DNA of 64,000 bases from Paenibacillus sp. (GTDB lineage: Bacteria > Bacillota > Bacilli > Paenibacillales > NBRC-103111). The position numbers were made by a program, and so were the translations under genes. Of the stretch, positions 41,889 to 50,600 are shown piece after piece. Position 1 is the first letter of the stretch. Each line of letters starts with the position of its first letter. The notes under the pieces were generated by a model. The model ran no database searches. It was not told the origin of the DNA and saw nothing but the letters and a program-made list of their open reading frames with translations. The DNA lies in the NCBI GenBank assembly GCA_031180825.1, contig JAPSLM010000007.1:1-64000 (forward strand). The letters run 5' to 3'.

Positions 41889-43097
41889 TTATTTCATTTT
41901 GTCGATGAACGATTGTCCTACCTTGCCCGTTCTGCGCAGCTTGACATCGATACGGGTCTCTACTTTGACGCGCATGAAATACCGGTTCCAGCCACCTTCC
42001 ATTCGTTTCCAATTTCGGGGGTCGTATCGGTGAATCGCCTCGCCGAAGCCGAAGATGTCGGAGCGGCCGGCCTGCCGGGCTTTGTGGACCGCCTGCCGGA
42101 TGCAGCGTTCAATTTTCCGTTCCGCGCTGCGTTCCAACGCATAGATCGTCTCCGGCTTGGACAAATCTTCCTTGCACGACATATCTCCGATATTGCCCTC
42201 GGCATTGACTTCGACGGTAACGACCGGTTCACCGCGGGCGGCGCTGCCTGTTAACTTCGATTGGTTTCGGATCATCTCGACCGTCGCCCTCCCCCCCGAA
42301 CCGCACGGGATATCCATCGCCGTGGCGTCGACCCGGTTAGTAATGTAACTGAAGCCCCGGCCCTCGTCTTCATTCAGCCAGCCGACCAGCTTGTCGTCCT
42401 TGAATACCCCGATGCTGGAAAACCGGAAACTGCTGGGAGGGTGAACGCTTTTCAAATTCGCATCCGTTTGGCCTTTTCGAGAATCCCCCTTTAATTGCAA
42501 GCCGGTCATTACCCCCTCCTTGCCCACCTTCATCAAATCCGTAATAAATTCGTCCAACGTAATGGCAATGGTGGGAGCCCAGTTTCTTTCGGAGATCTCC
42601 AAGCTTTTCAGCAAGGCGGTGGCGGGCGACTGCTCGATCGGCACCACCTGGCTCATGACTTCCCTGGCTTCGACCCCTTTGGTCACGATAAGGTAGAAAT
42701 CCGGCCGAATTTCGTGATCGCGCACAAACAGATCCAGAATGTCCCGAAGCCCCTCGCGCGCAAGAGCTTCGCCAAATACAAGAACCCGGATATGAGCAAA
42801 GTACAATTTGCGGGGAAGCTGGGTAGTCAAACGGCGAATGCCTTCAAAAACGGAGTCCGCCTTTATATACTGCGTCGTCACCGGCAGACTCGAGCCGCCC
42901 CCCCCTCCTCCCGGAGCCTCGCTCCCCGCTTGACCCATATTGAGCACTTGGAGCGACAGCATGTACTGGTTATCGATCTTATCGATGCCGATGCCTGTAA
43001 CGATCGCCAGTTCGTTCAGCTCGCGGCGGCTCCAGCAGCCCGAAGCCAAGACGAGCAGCAGGCATAAGATGCACGCCACCGACGCGTTACGTCTCAT
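41889..43097 (-). CDS. Ger(x)C-family spore germination lipoprotein (GerAC)
   Basis: This 402-residue lipoprotein has a type II signal ending in LVLASGC, so Cys becomes the lipidated residue. WSRRELNELAIVTGIGIDK is the standard start of mature GerAC proteins, and FMRVKVETRIDVKLRRTG is near the end. C subunits lie on the outer face of the spore inner membrane within the receptor. It overlaps gerAA by four bases and continues into the D-like gene. Confidence 0.93.
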   Translation of the reverse strand: MRRNASVACILCLLLVLASGCWSRRELNELAIVTGIGIDKIDNQYMLSLQVLNMGQAGSEAPGGGGGGSSLPVTTQYIKADSVFEGIRRLTTQLPRKLYFAHIRVLVFGEALAREGLRDILDLFVRDHEIRPDFYLIVTKGVEAREVMSQVVPIEQSPATALLKSLEISERNWAPTIAITLDEFITDLMKVGKEGVMTGLQLKGDSRKGQTDANLKSVHPPSSFRFSSIGVFKDDKLVGWLNEDEGRGFSYITNRVDATAMDIPCGSGGRATVEMIRNQSKLTGSAARGEPVVTVEVNAEGNIGDMSCKEDLSKPETIYALERSAERKIERCIRQAVHKARQAGRSDIFGFGEAIHRYDPRNWKRMEGGWNRYFMRVKVETRIDVKLRRTGKVGQSFIDKMK

Positions 43098-44731
43098 GGG
43101 TTCCTCCTCCCGTCCTCCCGCTTACGCTGCGCCTCCGGCTCAGGCGGGGCCGTATGCTGCCGAACCGGGTTCGGACTCCGGATAAGGGCCGGCCGCTTTC
43201 GCATCGCGGACAACGGAAACCGGAATAAGGCGTCTTTCTTGTCGCTTGGAATGTACGGCGCAAAAGGCGCCATATAAGGGACACCGAACGAGCGCAGGCT
43301 GCATAAATGCAGGTTAAGCGCAATCAGTCCGATAAATACGCCGAAAAGACCGAAGAACGCGGACAATCCCATCAGGACGAAACGCAAAATCCGGATCGGA
43401 ATGGACATCGCGAACGAAGGAAAGGCAAAGCTGGCAATGGCCGTAATCGATACGACAATAACCATGGCCGGGGATACCAGGCCGGCCCTGACCGACGCCT
43501 CCCCCAGCACAAGCGCCCCTACAATGGAAATGGCGGGGCCGATCGCTCGGGGCATCCGGATGCCCGCCTCCCGGAGAAGCTCGAAGGTAAATTCCATCAG
43601 GAACGCTTCGATGGCTGCCGGAAACGGCACTCTCTCCCGCTGCGTCGCGATGCTGGTCATCAGTGTGGTCGGCAGCATCTCTTGGTGAAAGGTGGTAATG
43701 GAAATAAATAAAGCGGGAGCGAGCAGCGCAAGCATCAAGGAAATGTACCGGAGGATGCGAATCAACCCGAAATCCGACCGGTGATAATAGTCTTCGGGAG
43801 ATTGGAAAAATTGGGCGAACACGACCGGCACGACCAATACAAACGGCGTCCCGTCCACAACGATCGCCACCCGGCCCTCTAATAGATTTGCGGCAACCGA
43901 GTCGGGGCGTTCCGTGTTATACATGGTCGGAAACGGGGTGATCGTTTTCTCTTGAATCAGCTCCTCGATATTCCCGCTCTCAAAAATACCGTCAATATCG
44001 ATGCGGTTCAGCCTGCTGCGCACTTCCTCAATCGTATCGTCGTTGGCAATGCCTTTGATATACATTAAAGCGACGTTCGTCTTCGTCACCCGGCCGATCG
44101 ACCGCGACTCGATCCACAGCTTCGGGTCTTTAATTTTGCGCCGGATTAAGGCGATGTTGGTGCCCAGACATTCCGAGAACGATTCCCTGGGCCCGCGTAC
44201 GACGGATTGAACGGAAGCCTCCTGAACGCCGCGATCTTCCCAGCCCTTCGTGTCTGCGGACAATCCTTTGCCGTATCCGTCGATCAAAACAATCATATTG
44301 CCGGACAGCAAATGGTCGAACAACGCGGGAAAATTGTCGATTTCGGTTACCGAGCTGAGCGTTAATGTAAAATCCTCAAGCATTTGCAGCGGAGTCCATG
44401 GGCTCTCCGTCCCGCTCAATTCCCGGAATAGCGCGGGATCGCGGGCATGCAGCATGAACGATTCCAGGAACCGGGTAATGATTTCTTTGTCCGTCAGCCC
44501 GTCGGTATGAAGGACCGCCGCTTTCATCGTGCCGGAAGCGCCGATGCGGATCGTCCGGATGATCACATCCCGGCTGTTTCCCGTCTCCGCCCGAATCCGC
44601 TCTAAATTAAGCTCCATGTTCAGGCTTAACGGCTCGGCTTCCCGCGGCTGCGGCTTGACCCGATCCGCCTCCCGCTTTCCGGCAGCGCTGCGTCCGGTCC
44701 CTCCGGCTCTGGTTGATTTAAAGAAACGCAT
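43094..44731 (-). CDS. GerA-family spore germination protein, A subunit
   Basis: This 545-residue protein has a large N-terminal soluble part (about 1-300) and four or five C-terminal membrane helices. Family landmarks are LIDGYGKGLSADTKGWEDRG, then VRGPRESFSECLGTNIALIR and the helix region YISLMLALLAPALFISITTF. A subunits form the oligomeric channel-like core of germinant receptors. It is the first gene of the A-C-D-B-B operon. Germinants cannot be predicted. Confidence 0.94.
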   Translation of the reverse strand: MRFFKSTRAGGTGRSAAGKREADRVKPQPREAEPLSLNMELNLERIRAETGNSRDVIIRTIRIGASGTMKAAVLHTDGLTDKEIITRFLESFMLHARDPALFRELSGTESPWTPLQMLEDFTLTLSSVTEIDNFPALFDHLLSGNMIVLIDGYGKGLSADTKGWEDRGVQEASVQSVVRGPRESFSECLGTNIALIRRKIKDPKLWIESRSIGRVTKTNVALMYIKGIANDDTIEEVRSRLNRIDIDGIFESGNIEELIQEKTITPFPTMYNTERPDSVAANLLEGRVAIVVDGTPFVLVVPVVFAQFFQSPEDYYHRSDFGLIRILRYISLMLALLAPALFISITTFHQEMLPTTLMTSIATQRERVPFPAAIEAFLMEFTFELLREAGIRMPRAIGPAISIVGALVLGEASVRAGLVSPAMVIVVSITAIASFAFPSFAMSIPIRILRFVLMGLSAFFGLFGVFIGLIALNLHLCSLRSFGVPYMAPFAPYIPSDKKDALFRFPLSAMRKRPALIRSPNPVRQHTAPPEPEAQRKREDGRRNP

Positions 44732-44904
44732 TCTCCGTCACCTGCATTTGTAAATGGCTCTGGTTCTACTGATACATTGCTCAAATTTGGTAAAACCTAT
44801 TCATTGGACCGAGGCAATCGAACAACCGTTCTCTTGCTATGAACTTCCAAAATACGATACACTAAGTCCTAGTGGCTCGAATGGCCGCAAGGTCGTCAAG
44901 CCAT

Positions 44905-44943
44905 CAAAAAAAGGCCTGTGGGAAAGCATCCCCGGCCTTTTTT
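44905..44943. terminator. Bidirectional intrinsic terminator
   Basis: AAAAAAAGGCC pairs with GGCCTTTTTTT, with a small inner stem. It lies behind the zinc-ribbon gene on the minus strand and before the receptor operon. Confidence 0.8.
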
Positions 44944-44970
44944 TCGTGTATTCCGATTCTGTCTCCGGTC

Positions 44971-45345
44971 CTACACCTTGACCGACAGCTTCTGCAACAG
45001 AGCCTCTCCTTCGGTCTTGAACGTTTGATTCGCCTCCAGAAACGCTTCAACCTCGCTCAGCTTCGCCGGCCGGTACCCCGGTCCGCCGCAGCCGCACGAA
45101 TGATAGCTGAAGCCGTGAGCATACAGGGTCTCGACTTTTTTCCATTGCTTCAAGTCCTTCTGCTTCGGCGCTTGAAAATCGTGCCCCATATCGTTCATGA
45201 CTTCCCCGCATTGCGGACATTTGTATTTTATGTTTACTATGTCAAGTTTATCCATCTCATAATTGGACGTTTGCTTGAAAACCTTTCGGCAGGAAAAGCA
45301 AGCGAAAATATCTTTATAAGGCCCATACATTCCGTAGCGGCACAT
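44971..45345 (-). CDS. Zinc-ribbon protein of unknown function
   Basis: This protein of about 124 residues starts at MCRYGMYGPYK. It has two pairs of Cys that form a zinc ribbon (ACFSCRKVF and YKCPQCGEVMND), and a later HSCGCGGPGYRP cluster. The opening RYGMYGPYKDIFACFSCRK is widespread in small uncharacterised bacterial proteins. It is cytoplasmic and stands alone. The zinc ribbon suggests binding to nucleic acid or protein. I cannot assign a function. Confidence 0.7.
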   Translation of the reverse strand: MCRYGMYGPYKDIFACFSCRKVFKQTSNYEMDKLDIVNIKYKCPQCGEVMNDMGHDFQAPKQKDLKQWKKVETLYAHGFSYHSCGCGGPGYRPAKLSEVEAFLEANQTFKTEGEALLQKLSVKV

Positions 45346-45439
45346 CGGCAATCCCCCCATCATCTCCTTTCCATTTTACCGGTTTCAGGAAACCTTGTCA
45401 TGAGGGAACTTCCGCTTGGAGATTCATGCCGATATCGTC

Positions 45440-45652
45440 TTACAGGGCACAGGCTTCAATCTCGAAGCCCAAATCCTCGATCATTTGATAGTCAGCCGCA
45501 GCCTCTTGGCCTTTCGTCGTTAAATAATCGCCTGCGAACAGCGAACTGGCGGCATACAAGCCAAGCGGCTGCAGCGTCCGAAGATGGACCTCGCGGCCGC
45601 CTGCCTCTCCATCCAGCGCTTTTTGGGCCAACGCCTGCCAATCCGCCGCCAT
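45440..45652 (-). pseudogene. bioB: Biotin synthase (bioB) with large internal deletion
   Basis: This 70-residue frame joins the start of a BioB ([17 protein letters not shown]) directly to its end ([20 protein letters not shown], then [20 protein letters not shown] and [12 protein letters not shown]). Normal BioB is about 330 residues, so about 260 are missing, including the radical-SAM CxxxCxxC motif and the iron-sulfur ligands. The frame is kept across the joint. It lies 31 bases behind the amino acid permease gene. It cannot make biotin; a functional copy may exist elsewhere. Confidence 0.85.
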
Positions 45653-45683
45653 TTCGGGTAGTCCGGCTAGTCCGGGCGCCCTT

Positions 45684-47099
45684 TTATATGCTTCTCTCCG
45701 TCTTCTCCTGCTTCGGCTGCTTTTGCCGGTAGAACAGAAAGTGAATCAAATAGCAGACGAAAGTAAACGGTATTCCGTAATAAAGAACTATTTTTTGTTT
45801 TTGATCGAAGGCTAGCCCGACCAGCGCAACGAGGCACAGGATGATCGCAAGAATAGGGACAAAAGGAAATAGTCTGACCTTGTATTTCAAATCGTGAACG
45901 CTGTTCCCTTCGGCAATATAACGGCGGCGGAACAAATATTGCGATAAGGCGACTCCCATCCATACCATAATTCCGGCAAATCCGGATATCCCGGTCAGCC
46001 ACAGAAATACGGTGTCCGGAGCCACGACGCTGGAAATCAAGGCCAGCGACGCGATAACGGCGCTGACGATCAGAGCCCGAAAAGGGACGCCTTGAGCGGA
46101 CAGCTTGCTTAAGTAAGGGCTCGCCATATTGCTCTTGGAGAGCGCCCACAGCATGCGCGAGGAAGCATACAGCCCGGAGTTGCTCGCCGAGAGCAGAGCC
46201 GTCAGAATAACAAAGTTCATAATATCGGCGGCAAAAGGAATTCCCATTTTGTCAAAAACCAGAACGAACGGACTGTCCGTCAGACCGGCTTCCTTCCAAG
46301 GAATCAACGAACCGAGGACAAAGACGGACGCCACGAATAAAAATAAAATTCTCCAAATCGTATTCCGGGTCGCCCTCGGAACCGATTCTTCGGGGTTCTC
46401 GCTCTCTCCGGCAGCAATGCCGATAAGCTCCGTTCCCTGATAGCTGAAATTGACGGCGACCATGGTCATGAATACGGGAATAAAGCCGTTGGGAAACAAC
46501 CCTCCGTCGAGGGCGAAGCCCGAGCGGATCGGAGCCGCATTCAGCCCCTCGAAAGGCATGAGTCCGACGATAGCGGCCAGCCCTAACAGGATAAACAGCA
46601 CGATCGTCAGGACTTTAATGCCGGAGAACCAAAATTCGGATTCGGCAAAAAGACGTGCGGAAAAAGCGTTTAACAGGAACATCAGCACAATGAACAGCGC
46701 GACCCACACCCACGAGGGTACGCCCGGGAACCATCGGGTCATCAAAATTCCCGCGCCGACCCATTCGGAGCCCACGGCGACAATCCAGTTAATCCAATAT
46801 AACCAGCCGACCGTAAACCCGGTAGCCGGACCTATAAACTTGGTCGTATACGCCTGAAAAGAACCCGTCACCGGCATCACCACCGCCAGCTCGGCCAAGC
46901 ACAGCATGACCAGATACATAAGAAGCCCGCCGGCCAAATAGGCCAAGACGACACCGCCCGGACCGGCTTGATTAATCAAATACCCCGTGCTGACGAACAA
47001 CCCCGTACCTATGGCTCCGCCCAGCGAAATCATAAACATATGCCTGCTTTTCATGGAACGCTTGAGACGATTGTCCTTTTCCTCAACTGCAATAGCCAT
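45684..47099 (-). CDS. Amino acid permease, APC superfamily (LysP/YbgF-like)
   Basis: This protein of about 471 residues has 12 membrane helices. The N-terminus [20 protein letters not shown], then [18 protein letters not shown], is the substrate-binding helix 1 of the amino acid transporter (AAT) family. [20 protein letters not shown] is the conserved helix 6 to loop segment. It imports an amino acid with protons. I start it at [13 protein letters not shown] or TTG codons just upstream are possible. A sigma-A promoter and an attenuator-like leader precede it. Confidence 0.9.
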   Translation of the reverse strand: MAIAVEEKDNRLKRSMKSRHMFMISLGGAIGTGLFVSTGYLINQAGPGGVVLAYLAGGLLMYLVMLCLAELAVVMPVTGSFQAYTTKFIGPATGFTVGWLYWINWIVAVGSEWVGAGILMTRWFPGVPSWVWVALFIVLMFLLNAFSARLFAESEFWFSGIKVLTIVLFILLGLAAIVGLMPFEGLNAAPIRSGFALDGGLFPNGFIPVFMTMVAVNFSYQGTELIGIAAGESENPEESVPRATRNTIWRILFLFVASVFVLGSLIPWKEAGLTDSPFVLVFDKMGIPFAADIMNFVILTALLSASNSGLYASSRMLWALSKSNMASPYLSKLSAQGVPFRALIVSAVIASLALISSVVAPDTVFLWLTGISGFAGIMVWMGVALSQYLFRRRYIAEGNSVHDLKYKVRLFPFVPILAIILCLVALVGLAFDQKQKIVLYYGIPFTFVCYLIHFLFYRQKQPKQEKTERSI

Positions 47100-47203
47100 A
47101 CAACGATACCCCATTTCCAATAATGTCATTTCCCAGCAAACGCTTACAATTGTTTTGTTAGAACGGTCATTCCTAAGACCGCCCGACGCATCATCCTTTG
47201 TTC

Positions 47204-47285
47204 AAAAAAATAAAAAACTTAGCATGTCCGGACCGTTCCCCTTCACGCCAAGCTCTTTTCTATAGACTATAAGCTAAACAGAGCT
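47204..47285 (-). promoter_or_regulatory. Attenuator-like leader of the permease gene
   Basis: On the minus strand CTTGGCGTG (47252-47244) pairs with CATGCTAAG (47226-47218) using two G-U pairs, and a T-rich run follows (47217-47204), forming an intrinsic terminator inside the leader. Upstream AGCTCT (47285-47280) pairs with AGAGCT (47256-47251), whose last two bases are also the first of the terminator stem, so the two folds compete slightly. This looks like a short conditional terminator; the signal is unknown. Confidence 0.5.
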
Positions 47286-47312
47286 ATGAAAATAAAAATG
47301 TAATTTTTTCCT

Positions 47313-47340
47313 ATTATACAATAATTCATCATCTCGTCAA
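47313..47340 (-). promoter_or_regulatory. Sigma-A promoter of the permease gene
   Basis: On the minus strand TTGACG (47340-47335) and TATAAT (47318-47313) are 16 bases apart. The transcript would start near 47306, giving a leader of about 205 bases. Confidence 0.7.
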
Positions 47341-47572
47341 TAATTTGTATGTTATAATCGGCCATTTCGGCTTGTTTTAGTCATAAAGTCATACATTCTT
47401 TGTACATTCGACATCTTTTGCGCTTTTCCTTTTTCCAATGTATGGACATTGGCACTTAGCCGCTCTCCGGTCTGCTGGACTTTTTTGTATTGGTGAGAAC
47501 GATTCTCGCATTTATTATAGGGGAAACCTTGATGGCAGGCAAACTCCGCTAGGACGGCGGCCTAAGAAAAAA
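47341..47572. other. Intergenic stretch without a recognised gene
   Basis: About 230 AT-rich bases between the permease promoter and the terminator of the giant SLH gene. I see no convincing open frame or RNA. Confidence 0.5.
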
Positions 47573-47600
47573 TCTGCCCGGGCTTGATGGCCCGGGCAGA
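47573..47600 (-). terminator. Intrinsic terminator of the giant SLH gene
   Basis: TCTGCCCGGG pairs with CCCGGGCAGA around an 8-base loop. The minus strand continues TTTTTTCTTAGG. Confidence 0.9.
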
Positions 47601-47631
47601 CTCGCTTCGAAGAGGATTCTAATACTTTCCG

Positions 47632-50600
47632 TTAATTGATACAGCCCGCTTTCGTTAAGAAACGCTTCAGCATTACTGCGGATTGCGCCCGCGTTGCGAT
47701 TCCGTCCGCTTCGAGCGTTTCCGCCGTCATTCCGTTCATCAGACCGGCATGAATTGCAGCCGCTACTTCGGCCTTCGCCCAGCCCAAGCTGCCGGTATCC
47801 TTAAACGGAGCCAACATCTCGTTCTGCTTCGCCTGCGATATCCGTGTCTCCATTCCTGCATAAGTCATGGCGCGGATCAGCATAGCCGCCTGCTCTTCGC
47901 GCTTGATTTGCCGGTCCGGACGGAACGATCCGTCTTCATAGCCGTTGATGAGGCCGGCCGCCGCTGCGGCCGCCACATCGTCCGCATACCAAGCCCCGGA
48001 AGCTACATCGTTGTACCTGCCATTCGCCGTCACAGGATCGAGGCCCAATGCGCGCACAAGCAGCGCTGCGAATTCCGACCGGGTGATCGGGCGATCGCCT
48101 TCGAATCGGTTGTCGCCGACCCCTTCCACTACGAGCTTATTGGCGAGCAGTTCAACGTCCGCCTGCGCCCAGTGGTTAGCCATATCCGCAAAGCTATTGT
48201 TCATTTCGAGAATCGCATACATGCCGTTCCCGCTCCGCTTGAGCGTCGCTGCCGTTTGTCCGTTCCTCGTATCGAACAGGACCGGAACGAACCGAACCCG
48301 TTTCGTGACCGGATCATAGAGCACCCCGGTCGCTTTGGACCGGTCCACGGCTTTGCCAAGAAGCAGCTGATACGTTACCGGTGCGGACCCGAACGATACC
48401 GGCACCGTATGGCCTGCTTTGTTTACCGCCTCCACCGAGAGACGGATGCCGTCCGCAACAGCCGCGCCGTTCGCAGCCAGCTTGACTTCGTCAAGTTCGC
48501 CGCCGCTTAACTTTTTGGCCGTAAACCGGATGGAAAGTTCGTTTACCGCCGAGCCCAACTGCTGAGCCAAAGCTTCCAGCTTCAGCGCATCCAAAGGCAG
48601 CGTATATCGGCCGCTGTCTCCAGTGATAGCGAGCGTCGCGCCGTTTTTGCGAATCGCTTCGGACAGGCCTGCGGCTGGCAGCTCCAGCTGATCGCCGGTA
48701 AATTTCACTTCGATGCCGGTGTTATGACGGAACGCTTCCTTCAGCGCGTCGGCGGCCACTTTACCGCCGCTTGCTTCAACGACCGCGCCCGGCTTGGCTG
48801 CGGAACCGTCGGGCTTGCTTGCGCCATCCGCCGGCTTGCCTCCGGTACTCCCGGTGCTACCGGGGCCGCTGCTATCGTCGTCGCTGCCGCCGTTGTCGCC
48901 TCCGCCGTTATTACCACCGCCGTTGTCGCCTCCGCCGTTGTCGCCTCCGCCGTTGTCGCCACCGCCGTTGTCGCCACCGCCGTTGTCACCACCGCCGTTG
49001 TCGCCTCCGCCGTTACTGTCGCCGCCCTTCACTTCAAACGTAACGGGCTGCGTATACAAATCGTACTTGCCGCTTTCATCCAACGACGCCGTATACCTTA
49101 GCAAAGCGTGCGCCGTTCCCGGCTTTTTGGCCGTTACCTTGCCTCCGTTCACGTCTACGACATCTTGTCCGTCGATCAGGACGATGTCGGGAGTGACGTC
49201 GGTTTTCACGCGGGCATAGGAATACACTTGAGCCGTGACTGCCGCACTTTCATTCGGAGCCAGGACGTACTTCTCTTTCTCCGGAAAAAGCGATGCGGCC
49301 CAGTTTTTCGAGTAGCTTGCATAGTCGGTCGTAAGGCCAAAAGCGCCCATCGCGAACATGCTCTTGTAGTCTTGCTCGTTATTGATCGTCCATGGAGAGA
49401 TAAATAGGCCCCGATGCTTGGCCGCTTCCATATATTCCTTCTTCAGTCCGATATACCCTACGTTATACGTTACGTTCTGCTTTTGAACAATCTTCAACGT
49501 TTCGCGCAGCGACTTGTTGACATTCGAGGTATCGAAGCCGCTGTGCAGCAGCCCCAACGGCATTCCCGGCATTTGTTCGGCGAACCGCTTCAACTGATTC
49601 GGATCGAACGACATCACGTTGAGCAGGTGCTCCGCGTTCTTCGCCTTGATCAGCTTCACCAAAACGTCGACGGCGCGCGGGTTGCCGGTTTTAATTTCGG
49701 CGTAAATCATAATGCCGCGCCGTTTGGCCAGATCGATCTGTTCGTCCAGCGTCGGCACTTTCGTTTCCTTATAGCCCGGCTTCGGCTTGCTCGCGTTGAG
49801 CGCCTTGATCTGCTCCAGCGTATGCTCCTCAACCTTCCCGAACCCGTTGGTCGTGTTTTGAAGAACGGCGTCATGAATAATGACCAGATGATCGTCCGTC
49901 GTCACGTACATGTCATTCTCGATAAAATCAGACCCGTAATCGACGGCAATCTCGTTGCTCTCGATCGTATTCTCGGGGGCCTCCGACGGGATGCCGCGAT
50001 GGCCGATCACATACGGCTTGCGGACCAGCGTCGTCTGATTCGAGTACACTTTCAGCGCATCGAAAGCCCCCGCCGGGGAATCCGTCACGATTCCGTTCGT
50101 TCCGGCCGTGATCAGGCGGTGAAGCGAGACGCTTTTGTCCGCCGCATTTGCGGTTTCCTTGACCCATACCGCGATCAGCCGCTGCTGCAAATAAGCGACA
50201 TTGTCGATCGAAGCCGCGATTTGGGGCAGAATCGCGATCTTCGCCAAATTGACCGTTGTTTTTCTGCGGATATCGAGCAGGCTTTCCGGCGTCAGGTTTT
50301 CCGCCCCGCTGTAATCCACAATCCCCCGGATCATCGGATATGCCGTTCTTACCCGCTTGACCAGCTCGCCGCGGTCCGAGACGACGAAGGCGTCTTCCAG
50401 CACGGTCCGCTGTACATAGCCTGTTAGCTTATCGGCGGCTTGCTCATCCTTTATGTAAAATGCCGGAATCATCCGGGTACCGAGCGAAGCCAGCACCTCA
50501 TCCAAACTTCCGAGCTCGCTCGTACCTGCCGGGTCGGTCACCTTCAGCTCATGATTCACGTGCAGGATTACCGTGGCCGGCAGGGCGGGCCCGTTCAAGC

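Noticed and set aside
48889..49022. Tandem repeats considered as a CRISPR array
   Set aside because: The units are contiguous 15-bp in-frame coding repeats without spacers.
48794..49219. Proline-rich PPLSPPP repeat protein on the plus strand
   Set aside because: It is the reverse reading of the GGGDN linker repeats of the giant SLH protein.
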